In this document: piece by piece, positions 41,644 to 56,600 of the stretch
Layout: every line of letters begins with the position of its first letter
Numbering within the stretch: the first letter of the stretch is position 1
Assembly: GCA_965214305.1 (NCBI GenBank)
Contig: OZ243949.1
Span: forward strand, 496,001 to 560,000
From: Azophilus sp965214305
Lineage (GTDB): Bacteria; Pseudomonadota; Gammaproteobacteria; Pseudomonadales; Azotimanducaceae
DNA: 64,000 nucleotides
Direction of reading: 5' to 3'
Notes under the pieces: generated by a model
The model's input: only the letters and a program-made list of their open reading frames with translations
What the model was told of the DNA's origin: nothing
Database searches by the model: none
Made by a program: the position numbers and the translations under genes

Positions 41644-44600
41644 TTGGCCAAACAAGTCAGCGCTTATGCCCCCCCCCCCCCCCCCCCGCAAAATCTAGCA
41701 CGCAGCCTGCTGCGATGCCGCGCGTCGCCGGGCGTCCTCCTGGGTCTCGCCACGAAGCTATTCCGCCGCGTCTGCGCGGCGCGCCATTCGTTCGCCCCGC
41801 CGTGCCTGTTGCTGTTCGCCACGCTGTGCCTGCTGCTGTTCGCCGCCGACGCGAATGCGCAGGATCAAGGCGCCGTCTACATCCTTGCGCCAACGGATAC
41901 GATCAACGGACCGGTCACTGAAGGCGCCACCATCAACATCAAGGTTCGCGGATACCGATACACAAACAGCAGGGGTCAGACGTTCAACTTGTCGTATCGG
42001 GTCGATGACGACCCCGCTCTCGATCTGGTCGATGCCAAGCACGAGGGTATGCAGAAGCACCAATTCAATGTCGGCGGAACTGATTTCCCCGGAGTTTTTG
42101 ATGCAAGGGGTGATGCGAATGCCACACTCTCTATCCCAACGAAACCAGACGCTAGATGCAGGGACGGGAGTATTACAGTGACTCTGCTTGGGAGCTACCA
42201 TTCCCTGCCGCAATTTGCGTTAGACGTTGCACCAAAAGAGTATACCTCCCAGCTCGGCAGCGGGTCGATAACAATTCGCGTCAAAGACGATCCCAGACGT
42301 TGCCCGACCATTTCATTTGACAAGACGGCCGAAGCGCTGGAGAAGGATGGCGTGATTGAGGGCGGCGCCTTCGAATTCAAGCTGGCTCGGCAGATTAACA
42401 GTGGACAACTGCTTGACGCGGCCCAAGTGACCGCAAAGTGGGAGGTCGAAGACGATGCCAAGCTCGACTTCCTGGCGAGCGCTGCCGAAGGCGAGAAGTC
42501 GCATCAATTTCCCGCTTCCGAAAAAAGAGAACGGCAGACGACAGATATCTCGATACAAACCCTGGTCGATCGAGGAGCGGGTAATGGCTCGGTCAAAGTG
42601 ACCTTGCAGCCGAGCGAGTATTACAACCTCACCGGAAAGACCACGCTGACAGTGCCCGTCAAGGACGACACCGACTTCCTTAAGCGCGTACTTCAAATTG
42701 ATGATCTCACGGTGGCGGAAGACCACCTTTATTTAGCTTCGACGCTAAATTTCGTCAACGGCTTCAGATTGTTTATGCAACTTGGCGGCAGCCCCGCCAC
42801 GAGCGCGCGAGACCCAAGCGTCAGGGTCTCGTTCGCCGAAGGCGGCGGCTGCGTGGCCACTGCCGATGCGCGGGATCTGTCAAAACCGGGCGGGGATGGC
42901 AGGCGCGTGCCGCGGACAAGTTTCCCCCAGCCGATGGTGATCGAGTGGGACAAGGAACGGCCTGATGCCAGAAGCAGGTATTTCATAAGGAGCTTGATGA
43001 ACGACCAGTACCACGAGGGTGACGAGACCCTCTGCGTACGGTTTGACCAACCCAAGTTCCTGCGACTCCCCGGCGGTGTCGATGAGTATTTCGCCACCGT
43101 CACCATCACCGACGACGATCCGCCTCCTTCCATCCAGGTGGATACGCCGAGCGCCGCCGAAGGCGATGGCGCCCTCGACTTCACGGTCACGCTGACCAAT
43201 CCGCCGCAAGGCAAGGACGTGACGGTCAAGTACCACGATACCCGCAGGGGCAGCGCGACTTCGGGGGACGACTATCAGGCTCTGCCGAAAGCGAGTGCGA
43301 AGGGCGTGCTCACCTTTCCCGCCGACAAGAGCGACACGCCGCAGGAGAGCACCGTCTCGGTGCGGATCATCGACGATGCAGAGATCGAGGACGAAGAGGA
43401 TGTGGCGTTGCGTTTCACCGAACCGCAGAACGCTGACTTCAAGTCTGGCGCCAGAGGCATCACCGTCATAGGGGTTATCTCCGACAACGAAACCCCAGCG
43501 CCGCAAGTCCGGCTGCGCGAAGCGGCTCCCGGGGCCGGGCCGGTGGTGGTGCAGGAGGGCCAAACCGCGGTTTTCCACGCCGACACCTACATCTACAAGG
43601 ACGGCAAATGGCAAATCGGCACCATTGACGACCAAGTCCTGATACTTTGGGAGGTGACACGCGACCAAGGCAGTGGCGGGGCTGTCAACAGGCGAGACTT
43701 CCCTGCGAGTTTCAACCGCTTCGATAATATTCCGAGTCAGGATGCCGTCATCGACGGTCGCAACGGTCAAAGTGGGGTCAAGCTGGAAGTGCCCACCCTC
43801 TCCGACTCGAACGAGGAATCGATTGAGAATTTCCGGGTCAACCTATCTTCGGCATACGCAGTCGCATTAGGTGCGACAATCAATCCGGCCAACCACTATG
43901 CCGTGGGCACCATCTACGATGGCCCCACCCTGCGCATCGCCGCGCCCAAGGGTCCGGCCACCGAAGGCAATCGGCTCAAGTTCCCCGTTACCCTCGGCGT
44001 GGCCGCGGCCGCCGACATCAGCGTCGCCTGGAAGACCGAGTCGCTCGCCGCCCACTCCGCCGAGGCCGGCAAGGACTACACTGCCGCCTCGGGCACGCTG
44101 CGCTTCAAGGCCGGGGAGACGACCAAGGTCATCCGCGTGGCCACCCTGGAAGACGGCATTGATGAGCCCGCCGAGGATTTCTCGGTGGTGCTGACCGACC
44201 CCAAGGTCGCTGGCCTCGACCTGGGGCCGCTGCGCGCGGTGGGCATTGTCCGCGACAACGACAAGCGCCCCGCCATCACCATCGGCGACGCCACCGTCGA
44301 CGAAGGCGAGACCTTGAACCTGCCAATCACCTTGAACCCGGCGCCCGCAGTGCCAGTGCGCCTCGAGTGGCGGGTGCGCGCGCCGGATATCCACGGCGCC
44401 ACCCGAGGCATGGACTACACCAGCGCCGAGAGCGGCCAGCTCACCTTCAACGCGGGCGAGTCGAGCAAGCGCCTAGAATTTCCTACCATCGACGACAGTA
44501 TCGACGAGGCCACCGAGACCTTCGAGGTGGCGCTGATCGTCCTGCGCGACGAGGAGCCGCTGTTCTTCTCGAGCCAGCGGGACAGCGCGCAAACCGATAT

Positions 44601-47600
44601 CCTCGCCCCGATCACCGCCACCGCCACCATTCTCGACAACGACACGCCGAGCCTCAGCATCGACGATGTGGAGGTCAAGGAGGGCGGCGAGCCGGTGGTG
44701 TTCACGGTGCGGCTCTCCAGCCCGCGCACCTATCCGATGGAGGTGGAGTTCAGCACCAGGGATGGCGGCGGCCCCAGGGTGCCGACGCAAATACCAGGCA
44801 GATTCGTTGCGAACACCGCCCTGGGCGCAGGCCCGGCACAGGACTACGAAGGCGTCGCCACGCCGCGCACGGTGCGTTTCGAGCCGGGAACGACGCAAGT
44901 GAAGCTGCCGCCGATCCGGGTGGTGGATGATCATTTGCCTGAGAATTCGGAATATTTTCAGGGCGTCATCGCCTTCAAGTCCGGCGTCGCCCCCAAGGCG
45001 ACCATCGCCGAGGGCGTCGGCCTCGCCAGGATCCAGGACAACGACACCACGCGCTACTGGATCGCGAACAAGGACACCACTATCCGTGAAGGGCGGGATG
45101 TGCGCATCCGGGTCAAGCGCGACCGCACCGGGTTCAGGGCGCAGGGACTGATCGGCTGCCTCCTGCCGACGGGGCGCCATAACGAGCCAGGCCACGCCGG
45201 AATGCTGGCCCGGGGCAATGCCGCTCCCAGCGCACGGATCGATGTCTTCATCGAACGCAAGAACAACCCGGTGAGCGTCTGCGGTCAGGCCACGGACGGG
45301 GCGATTCCCGCTAGTTTCTCGTTCGAGGCCGACGAGGATGAGGCGAGCTTCTGGGTCAGCACCGTCAATGACCGCCGCAAGGAGCCGGACGAGACCTTCA
45401 TCGTCTGGTTCGACCCCACTACGGCCAGCGGCGGCGATGAAACCTCCCCAAGGCTGGCGAGATCGACAGACGAAGTCCAAGCCCAAACGGTCTTCACTAT
45501 TCTGGACGACGACGATATCCACCGCTTCCGGGTGGTCAGTGCCAACTCGCCTTGGGAAGGGCAGGATGCGCACTTCGACATCTACGTGGACAGCGATGCA
45601 GGTCTGGCGGCGCTGAAAAAGGCCTCCAACCCGTTCGTCGAAATCAAGTTTGACGCCGACAAGACCGACACCGCCAAGGGGGGCGTCCACTACACCCAGG
45701 GCAGTCTCACCCGCAACTTCGACCCGTCGTCCGCGACCCGCAAATCCGAGCCGGTGGGCAGGATCAGCATCCCCACCATCGGCGACGACGTGCTCGACGG
45801 CGACAGGACCCTGACGATCTCCATTGCCGAGCTGCTTGCCGGCTCTTCCACGGTTTTGCCGTTCCGGCCCGCCTCCGGCGGCGCCGCCGCCACCGCGACC
45901 GCCACCATCCGCGACGACGAGGCGTATCACCTGTCCGTTCTTGACGCGGTAGGCGACGAGGGCGACGCCGCAGGCGTCAAAGTCACCTTGTCGAAACCAG
46001 CCGAACAGGACATCACGATCCGCTTCCGCACCAAGGAAGGCACCGCTAAGGCACCCGCCGACTTCACCGCCTGCGCCGCCAAGGATGCCCGCTGCGCCCT
46101 CGTGATCCCGGCGGGCGAGACCGAAGCGCAGCTGCGCGTGCCCACCACCGAGGATGCCGTCCCCGAGGAAACCGAGCAGTTCAGAGTCGTCATCGTCGAA
46201 GTCGATTTTGCCAACATCATCATCGACAGGCGCACCGCCGTCGTAAAGATCCGCGACGACGATGCCCGGTCGGTGGCGATTTCGGGCATTGCTGATGACA
46301 GCGTGCCGGAGAACATCGCATGGACCTCGCCAACCCCTTCTTGGACCGGCGCCCCCGACGGCGGCGTGGCCTGGACCCTTGAAGGCGACGACGCTGCGCG
46401 CTTCACCATCGATCCGGACACCGGCGTGGTGACGCTGCCCGAGCAGAACTTCGAGGCGCCTGCCGACAGCGACAGCGACAACGTGTACGACATCACCGTG
46501 CGCGTCACCGACGAGGACGGCAACACCGCCGCGACGGCGCTGTCGGTGACGGTGACCGACGAGGTGTATGGATACCTGTACTTGGATGCCAGGGGTGACA
46601 AAGTGTCGGTGGATCCGAACACGGGGCTTGTCCGGGCCGAGGAAGGGGTCAGCGTGAGACCGTCGATGCTGTACGGAAAAAGGCGATTTTCCAACAATTC
46701 ATTCACTTACGACGCGCGGCGGCGCGACAAAGCGCCGAGCCGGCTGGTAGTCAGCCGCAGGTTGACCGGTCTAGGCGGTGACGGTGCCGCGGACGACAAG
46801 GATATTTCCTCTCAAGCCCCTGATGGGGCCATTGCCAACATAGGTTGGAAGGAGCGTGATTCATATAGCAGAGATACTGTCACACTGGTTGATGACGAGG
46901 TCGATGAGGACGCGGAAACCCTCTCGATCAAGTATTCGATGCATGTGGATAACGATGACATCCTGATCGCGATCTGGACCGGCAGCAGGAATATCATTTC
47001 AGACACCCTGAAGATCGAGATCATCGACAACGACACGCGGGGCGTGACGATCTCCCCGGACACCCTCTCGCTCGACGAGGCCGATGACCCCGAAAGCGCG
47101 GACGATAAGGAGAACATCGGCACCTACACGGTCGTGCTCGACTCGCAGCCCGCCGCAGGCACCGTGAAGGTCGCGGTCGAGAGCGGTGACACGAAGGCCG
47201 CCACCGTCTCGCCAACGAGCCTGACCTTCACCACAACGACCTGGAACGCGCCACAGACCGTCACCGTCACCGCCGTGGACGATGCCACCGACAACACCGG
47301 CGACAAGCGCTCGGTGGACATCACCCACAAGATCACTACCACCGGCGAAGGCAACGACTACACGGCGGTCACCGCCGACCCGGTGAAGGTCACCGTCACC
47401 GATGACGACGACGCGCCGGAGGCCATCGCCCTGAGCGTGGACACGGACTCGGTCGATGAGGGTGCCGGAGCGACGACGGTGACGGTGACCGCGCGCATCA
47501 CCGATGCCACCCGCTTCGCCGAGGCGAAGACGGTGGTGGTCAGCATCGGCGGCGGCACGGCGGTCTCCGGCACCGACTACGCGGCGGTGGCGGATTTCGA

Positions 47601-50600
47601 TGTCACCATCCCGGCTGAGGCGGCGGCAGGCAGCGCATCGTTCACGCTCACGCCAACCGACGACGATGTGGACGAGGCCGACGAGACCATTGATGTCACC
47701 GGCGCGCTCACCGGGGCGACAGTGACCAAGGCCACCCTCAGCCTCACCGACGACGACACGGCGCCGACAGTCTCGGTGGGCGATGCGACGGCGGTCGCCG
47801 AGGGCGACGACACGAGCGCGACCACCGACATGACCTTCACCGTGGCGCTGTCGGCGGCGAGCGGCAAGGCGGTGACCTTGCCCTATACGCTCTCGGGCAC
47901 CGCGACGGTAGACGATGACTACGACGACCCGACCACCAAGTCGGTGACCATCGCGGCGGGCGACACGGAGGCCGACATCGTCATTGCAGTCAAGGGCGAC
48001 ACGCTCGACGAGCCGAACGAGACGGTCATCGTCACCCTGGGCAGTCCCGTCAATGCCACCGTCTCCACCGCCGAGGGCGCCGGCACCGGCACGGGCACCA
48101 TCACCGACGACGACGCCACGCCGGTGGCGACGCTGGTGCTGACGCCGGCGACCATCAACGAGAGCGGCGCGACCAATGCCAGCACGGTGACGGCGCGGCT
48201 GAGCGGCGCCACCAGTGCGGCGCTGACGCTCACCGTGTCGGCGGGGACGGGGGTGACGCCGAGCGCGAACAAGGCGCTGACCATCGCCGCCGGGGCGACG
48301 GCGAGCACGGGCACGGTGACGCTGACGGCGGTGAACAACGCGCTGGACGCGGTCGACCTGGAGGTGACGGTGTCGGCGACGGCGAGCGGCGGCAACGGCG
48401 TCGCCGACCCGGACGACGTGACGCTCACCGTCACCGACGACGACGCGGCGCCGACGGTGTCGGTGGGCGACGCGGCGGCGGTCGCCGAGGGCGACGACAC
48501 GAGTTCGACCGCCGACATGACCTTCACGGTGACGCTGTCGGCGGCGAGCGGCAAGGTGGTGACCGTGCCCTACACGCTCGCTGGCACCGCCGACGCCGGC
48601 GACGACTACACGGACCCGACCACCAAGTCGGTGACCATCGCCGCCGGCGCCACGACCGCCAACATTGTCATCCCGGTCAAGGGCGACGAGGTGGACGAGC
48701 CCAACGAGACGGTGATCGTCACCCTGGGCAGTCCGACCAACGCCACGGTGTCCACCACCGCCGGCGCGGGCACGGGCACCGGCACCATCACCGACGACGA
48801 CGCCCGGGGCGTGACGGTGACCCCGACATCCAAGGCGCTGACGCTGGCGGAGGCCGACGACGGCACCACCGACAGCGTGGCCGAGAACGAGGCCAGCTAC
48901 ACGGTGGCGCTGACGAGCGAGCCCACGGCTACCGTGACGGTGAGGCTCACCATCCCGCAGAACGCGCCGGTGACGCTCGACAAGACCCGCCTCACCTTCA
49001 CCACCGGCAACTGGAACGAGCCGCAGACGGTCACCGTCGCCGCCGTGGACGACGCCATCGACAACACCGATGACCAGCGCACCGCGACCCTCGCCCACGC
49101 CGTGAGCGGCGGCGGCTACGGGGCGACGGAGGATTTCGAGGTGGCGGTCACGGTCACCGACGACGACGCAGCACCGACGGCGCTGACGCTGACGGTCGAC
49201 GCCGACACCGGCGCCGAGGGGGTGCAGGCGTCCGTCGCCGAGGGCGGCGGGGCGAAGACCGCGCGCGTCACCGCGACCCTGGCCGGCGCCACCACCTTCG
49301 CCACGGCGACGACGGTGACGGTGGCGGTGGGCGCCGCCGCCGACAGCGCCACCGAAGGCACCGACTACGCCGCCGTCGCCGACCAGACCCTCACCATCGC
49401 CGCCGGGGAGCGGAGCGGCCATGCGGAGTTCACGCTGACGCCGACCCAGGATGTGCTCGCCGAGGGCGCCGAGGCCATCAGCCTGGACGGCACGGCGACG
49501 GGCCTCACCGTGACCGGGGCGACGCTCTCGCTCACCGACGACGACGCCGCCCCGACGGGCATCACGCTCTCGGTCTCGCCCGCCGCCGTCGGCGAGGGCG
49601 CGGGCGAGACCGGGGTCACGGTGACCGCCACGGTGAACGGCGCCACCCGCTATCCGGACGCGAAGACGGTGCGGGTGACGGTGGGCGGCGGCACCGCGAC
49701 CGCCGGCGCCGACTACGCCGCGGTGTCGGCCTTCGACATCACCATCGCGGCCGGGGCGGCCAGCGGGGAGGCGGATTTCGACCTGACGCCCACCCAGGAC
49801 ACGGTGGCCGAGGGCGCCGAGACCATCGATGTGAGCGGCGCCGCCACCGGCCTCGCGGTGACCAAGGCGACCCTGTCGCTCACCGACGACGACGCGGCGC
49901 CGACGGGCATCGCGCTGTCGGTGGATCCGACCTCGGTGGCGGAGGACGCGGCCGCGGCGGTCACCGTCACCGTCACCGCGACGGTGACGGGCGGCACCAC
50001 CTACGCGGCGGCGACCGCGGTCACCGTCTCGGTGGGCGACAGCGCCGACAGCGCCGAATCCGGCACCGACTACGCCGCGGTCTCGAACTTCAACATCACC
50101 ATCCCCGCCGGGCAGGCGAGCGCGGAGGGCACGTTCAGCCTCGACCCGACCGACGACAGCGTCGCCGAGGGCGCCGAGACGCTGACGGTGTCCGGCGCCT
50201 CGGGCAGCATTGCCGTGACCGACGCCGAGATCACCATCACCGACGACGAGCGCACCCCGACCGCAACCCTGGCGCTCACCCCCGCCACCATCGACGAGAG
50301 CGGCGCCACCAATGTCAGCACGGCGACCGCGACCTTAAGCGCGGCGAGCAGCGAGGCGCTGACGCTGACGGTGTCGGCGGGGGCGGGGGTGACGGTGAGT
50401 GACAACAAGGTGCTGACCATCGCCGCCGGCCAGGCCGCGAGCACCGGCACGGTGACGCTGACCGCCATCGACAACGACGTGGACGCGGCCGCCGACCTCG
50501 AGGTCACGGTCTCGGCCACCGCCGCCGGCGGCAACGGCGTGGCCGCCCCCGCCGACGCGACCCTCACCATCACCGACGACGATGCCCGGGGCGTGACGGT

Positions 50601-53600
50601 GGCGGGCGCCCCGCTGACGCTGGCCGAGGCCGACAACACCGACACCAGCGACACCAGGGAGAACGAGGCCAGCTACACGGTGGTGCTCGACAGCGAGCCC
50701 ACCGCCACCGTGACGGTCGCCCTCACCAACCCGCCGGGCTCGCCGGTGACGCTGGACAAGACATCGCTCACCTTCACCGCCGGCACCTGGGACACCGCCC
50801 AGGCGGTGACGGTGACGGCGGCGGACGACGACCTCGACAATCCGAACGACCGGCGCGCCGCAAGCATCGCCCATGCCGTGAGCGGTGGCGATTACGGGAC
50901 GACGGAGAACTTCAACGTGTCCGTGACGGTGACCGACGACGACGCGGCGCCGACGGTGTCGGTGGGCGACGCGGCGGCGGTCGCCGAGGGCGACGACCCC
51001 GGCACCACCGCCGACATGACCTTCACGGTGACGCTGTCGGCGGCGAGCGGCAAGGTGGTGACCGTGCCCTACACGCTCGCTGGCACCGCCGCCGCGGACG
51101 ACGACTACACGGACCCGATCACCAAGTCGGTGACTATCGCCGCCGGCCAGACGACCGCTGACATCGACATCCCGGTCAAGGGCGACGAGGTGGACGAGCC
51201 CAACGAGACGGTGATCGTCACCCTGGGCAGTCCGACCAACGCCACCGTCTCCACCGCCGAGGGCGCCGGCACCGGCACGGGCACCATCACCGACGACGAC
51301 GCCACGCCGACCGCGACGCTGGCGCTCGACCCCGCCACGATCAACGAGAGCGGCGCCACCAATGTCAGCGCGGTGACGGCGCGCCTGAGCGCGGCGAGCA
51401 GCGAGGCGCTGACGCTCACCGTGTCGGCGGGGGCGAGGGTGACGGTGAGCGCGAACAAGGCGCTCACCATCGCCGCCGGGCAGACCGCGAGCACGGGCAC
51501 GGTCACCCTCACCGCCATCGACAACGACGTGGACGCCACCGACCTCGAGGTGGCGGTCTCGGCAACGGCCTCCGGCGGCAACGGCGTGGCCAACCCGGCC
51601 AGCGTGACCTTGACGGTGGCCGACGACGACGGCCCCCCGACGGTGTCGGTGGGCGACGCCACGGCGGTCGCCGAGGGCGACGACCCCGAGACCACCGCCG
51701 ACATGACCTTCACCGTGACGCTGTCGGCGGCGAGCGGCAAGGCGGTGACGGTGCCCTACACGCTCTCGGGCACCGCCGCCGCGGACGACGACTACACCGA
51801 CCCCGCCACCAAGTCGGTGACCATCGCGGCGGGGCAAACGACAGCCGACATCGTCATTGCAGTCAAGGGCGACACGCTCGACGAGGCGAACGAGACGGTC
51901 ATCGTCACCCTGGGCAGTCCCGTCAATGCCACCGTCTCCACTACCCAGGGCGCCGGCACCGGCACAGGCACCATCACCGACGACGACGCGACGCCGGTGG
52001 CGACGCTGGTGCTGACGCCGGCGACCATCAACGAGAGCGGCGCGACCAATGCCAGCACGGTGACGGCGACGCTATCGGGTGCTTCCAGCGCCGCGGTGAC
52101 GCTCGCTGTTGCCGCCGCTCCTGTCGCCCCCGCCGTGGCCGGGGACTTCACCCTCGCCGGCGCCACGCTCACCATCGCTGCTGGCGAGACCGCGAGCACC
52201 GGCACCGTTACCGTCACCGCCAACGACAATACCCTAGACAACGCCGACCGGCAGGTGACGGTGTCGGCGACGGCGAGCGGCGGCAACGGCGTCGCCGCTC
52301 CGGACGATGTCACGCTCACCGTCACCGACGACGACGCGGCGCCGACGGTGTCGGTGGGCGACGCGGCGGCGGTCGCCGAGGGCGACGACACGAGTTCGAC
52401 CGCCGACATGATCTTCACGGTGACGCTGTCGGCGGCGAGCGGCCGGACGGTGACCGTGCCCTACACGCTCGCTGGCACCGCCGCCGCGGGCGACGACTAC
52501 ACGGACCCGGCCACCAAGTCGGTGACCATCGCCGCCGGCGCCACGACCGCCAACATTGTCATCCCGGTCAAGGGCGACGAGGTGGACGAGCCCAACGAGA
52601 CGGTGATCGTCACCCTGGGCAGTCCGACCAACGCCACGGTGTCCACCACCGCCGGCGCGGGCACGGGCACCGGCACCATCACCGACGACGACGCCCGGGG
52701 CGTGACGGTGACCCCGACATCCAAGGCGCTGACGCTGGCGGAGGCCGACGACGGCACCACCGACGGCGTGGCCGAGAACGAGGACAGCTACACGGTGGCG
52801 CTGACGAGCGAGCCCACGGCTGCCGTGACGGTGAGGCTCACCATCCCGCAGAACGCGCCGGTGGCGCTCGACAAGACCTCGCTCACCTTCACCGCCGCCA
52901 CCTGGGACGACCCCCAGACGGTGACGGTCACGGCGGTGAACGACAGCATCGACAACCCGAACGACCGGCGCCGGGTGAACATCCGCCACGCGGCGAGCGG
53001 CGGCGGCTACGGGGCGTCGGAGAACTTCAACGTGCGGGTGACGGTGACCGACGACGACGAGTCCGGGTTCGCCTTCGATCCGGCTTCTCTGACGGTGACG
53101 GAGGGCGGCGCCGGCGGGACCTACACAGTGGCGCTGGCGAGCCGGCCGACCGGCGCGGTGACGGTGACGGTGTCGGCGCCCGCCGGGGAGCAGGTCACCC
53201 TGGACGGCCCGGACGCGGACAGCGCCTTCACTAGGAGCGAGACGGTCGAGTTCACCACCGGCAACTGGAGCAGGGCGCAGACGGTGACGGTGCGGGCGGG
53301 CGAGGACGACGACGCGGCCGGCGACACGGCGACGCTCAGCCACGCGGCGAGCGGCGGCGGCTACGGCGCGGTGACGGGCGCCCTGGCGGTGACGGTGGCC
53401 GACGACGACACGCCGGGGCTGGCGTTCGACCCGGCCTCGCTGACGGTGGCGGAGGGCGGCAGCGGCAGCTATGAGGTGGCGCTGGCGACAAAGCCGTCGG
53501 CGGCGGTGGAGGTGACGCTGACCGCCCCCGCCGGGCTTGCGGTGGACACGGACGGGGACACCGGGGGCAACCAGAACACGCTGTCGTTCACGACCGCCAA

Positions 53601-56600
53601 CTGGGCCACGGGCCAGCCGGTCACCGTCACGGCGGCCGATGACAACCTGCATCAGGCGACGGCCCGCGCCCTGTCCATCGCCCACGCCGCCAGCGGCGGC
53701 GACTACGCGTCGGTGACGGGCAGCCTGGCGGTGTCGGTGACGGACGACGACGGAGCGCCCACCCTCGCCATCGCCGACGCGAGCGCGGCCGAGGGCGACG
53801 CCGTCACCTTCACCGTCACCCGCGCCGGGGCGACTGGGGCGGCGGCGAGCGTTCAGTGGGCCACCGCCGCCGACGCCCGCGAGGGGGCGGCGCAGGCCAC
53901 TGCTGGGACCGACTACACGGCGGTGACGACGGCGCGCACCCTCACCATCGACGCAGGCGACACCACCTCGACCTTCACGGTGGCGACCGCCGAGGACAGG
54001 GTCGACGAGCCGGACGAGACCTTCCTGGTCAGGCTCGCCGGCGCCACCGGCGCCACCGTCACCGACGACGAGGCCGTGGGCACCATCACCGACGACGACG
54101 ACGCGCCGACGGGCATCGCGCTGTCGGTGGATCCGACCTCGGTGGCGGAGGACGCGGCCGCGGCGGCCACCGTCACCGTCACCGCGACGGTCTCCGGCGG
54201 CACCACCTACGCCGCTGTGACCACGGTGGCGGTCACGGTGGGGGACAGCGCCGACAGCGCCGTGTCGGGCACCGACTACGCGGCGGTGAACGGCTTCAAC
54301 ATCACCATCCCGGCGGGGGCGGCGAGCGCGGAGGGCACGTTCAGCCTCGACCCGACCGACGACAGCGTCGCCGAGGGCGCCGAGACGCTGACGGTGTCCG
54401 GCGCCTCGGGCAGCATTGACGTGACCGGCGCCGAGGTCACCATCGCCGACGACGAGGGCGCCCCGACCGCGACCCTGGCGCTCACCCCCGCCACCATCGA
54501 CGAGAGCGGCGCCACCAATGTCAGCACGGCGACCGCGACCTTAAGCGCGGCGAGCAGCGAGGCGCTGACGCTGACGGTGTCGGCGGGGGCGGGGGTGACG
54601 GTGAGCGACAACAAGGTGCTGACCATCGCCGCCGGCCAGGCCGCGAGCACCGGCACGGTGACGCTGACCGCCATTGACAACGACGTGGACGCGGCCGACC
54701 TCGAGGTCACGGTGTCGGCGGCGGCCGCGGGCGGCAACGGCGTCGCCGCCCCGGCCTCTGTGACCCTCACCATCGCCGACGACGACGCCCGCGGCGTGAC
54801 GGTGGCGGGCGCCCCGCTCACCCTGGCGGAGGCCGACGACGGCACCACCGACAGCGTGGCCGAGAACGAGGCCAGCTACACCGTGGCGCTGACGAGCGAG
54901 CCGACGGGCAGCGTGACGGTGGCCATCACCAATCCCAGCGGCTCGCCGGTGACGCTCGACAAGGCCAGCCTCACCTTCACCGCCGAGGACTGGTACACCG
55001 CCCAGACGGTGACCGTCACGGCGGTGGACGACGACCTCGACAATCCGAACGACCGGCGCACGGCGACCCTCGCCCATGCCGTGAGCGGCGGCGGCTACGG
55101 GGCGTCGGAGAACTTCAACGTGTCCGTCACCGTCACCGACGACGACGGCCCCCCGACGGTGTCGGTGGGCGACGCCACGGCGGTCGCCGAGGGCGACGAC
55201 GGCGACCGCACCGACATGACCTTCACGGTGACGCTCTCGGCCGCGAGCGGCAAGACGGTGACCGTGCCCTACACGCTCTCGGGCACCGCGGCGGCGGACG
55301 CCGACTACGCCGACCCCGCCACCAAGTCGGTGACCATCGCCGCCGGCGACACCACCGCCGACATCGTCATCGCCGTCACCGGCGACGAGGTGGACGAGCC
55401 CAGCGAGACGGTCGTCGTCACCCTGGGCGCGCCGGCCAACGCCACCGTCTCCACCGCCGAGGGCGCCGGCACCGGCACGGGCACCATCACCGACGACGAC
55501 GACGCCCCGGTGCTCGCCATCAACAGCCCGAGCGTCGCCGAGGGCAACACCGGCACGGCGACGCTCACCTTCACCGTCACCTTGTCGGCGGCGAGCGGCC
55601 GGGCGGTGACGGTCGCCTACGCCGACGCGGGCACCGGCACCGCCACCTCGGCCACCGACTACGCCGCGGTGACCGCCGGCACGCTCGCCTTCGCGGCGGG
55701 GGACACGTCCAAGACCATCGCCGTCACCGTCAACGGCGACACGACGGACGAAGCCAACGAGACGGTCATCCTGCGCCTGTCGTCGCCCGCCAACGCCACC
55801 TTGAGCGGCGGCGGCACCACCCTCGACGCCACCGGCACCATCACCGACGACGACGGCCCCCCGACGGTGTCGGTGGGCGACGCCACGGCGGTCGACGAGG
55901 GCAACGACACGAGCGCGACCACCGACATGACCTTCACGGTGACGCTCTCGGCCGCGAGCGGCCAGACGGTGACCGTGCCCTACACGCTCGGCGGCACCGC
56001 CGATGCGGGCGACGACTACACCGACCCCACCACCAAGTCGGTGACCATCGCCGCCGGCGACACCACCGCCGACATTGTCATCCCGGTCATCGGCGACGCG
56101 GTGGACGAGCCCGACGAGACGGTCATCGTCACCCTGGGCACGCCGACCAACGCCACCGTCTCCACCGCCGAGGGCGCCGGCACCGGCACGGGCACCATCA
56201 CCGACGACGACGACGCCCCGGTGCTCGCCATCAACAGCCCGAGCGTCGCCGAGGGCAACACCGGCACGGCGACGCTCACCTTCACCGTCACCTTGTCGGC
56301 GGCGAGCGGCCGGGCGGTGACGGTCGCCTACGCCGACGCGGGCACCGGCACCGCCACCTCGGCCACCGACTACGCCGCGGTGACCGCCGGCACGCTCGCC
56401 TTCGCGGCGGGGGACACGTCCAAGACCATCGCCGTCACCGTCAACGGCGACACGACGGACGAAGCCAACGAGACGGTCATCCTGCGCCTGTCGTCGCCCG
56501 CCAACGCCACCTTGAGCGGCGGCGGCACCACCCTCGACGCCACCGGCACCATCACCGACGACGACGGCCCCCCGACGGTGTCGGTGGGCGACGCCACGGC

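Noticed and set aside
41550..41921. Plus-strand 123-codon frame across the C tract
   Set aside because: After the tract it is an Arg/Pro-rich misreading of the signal-peptide region; the correct frame gives a hydrophobic core and cleavage site.
53856..54419. Identical plus-strand 187-codon frames at 53856-54419 and 58086-58649
   Set aside because: Out-of-frame shadows (Arg/His/Gly-rich) inside the giant gene; identical only because the region is duplicated.
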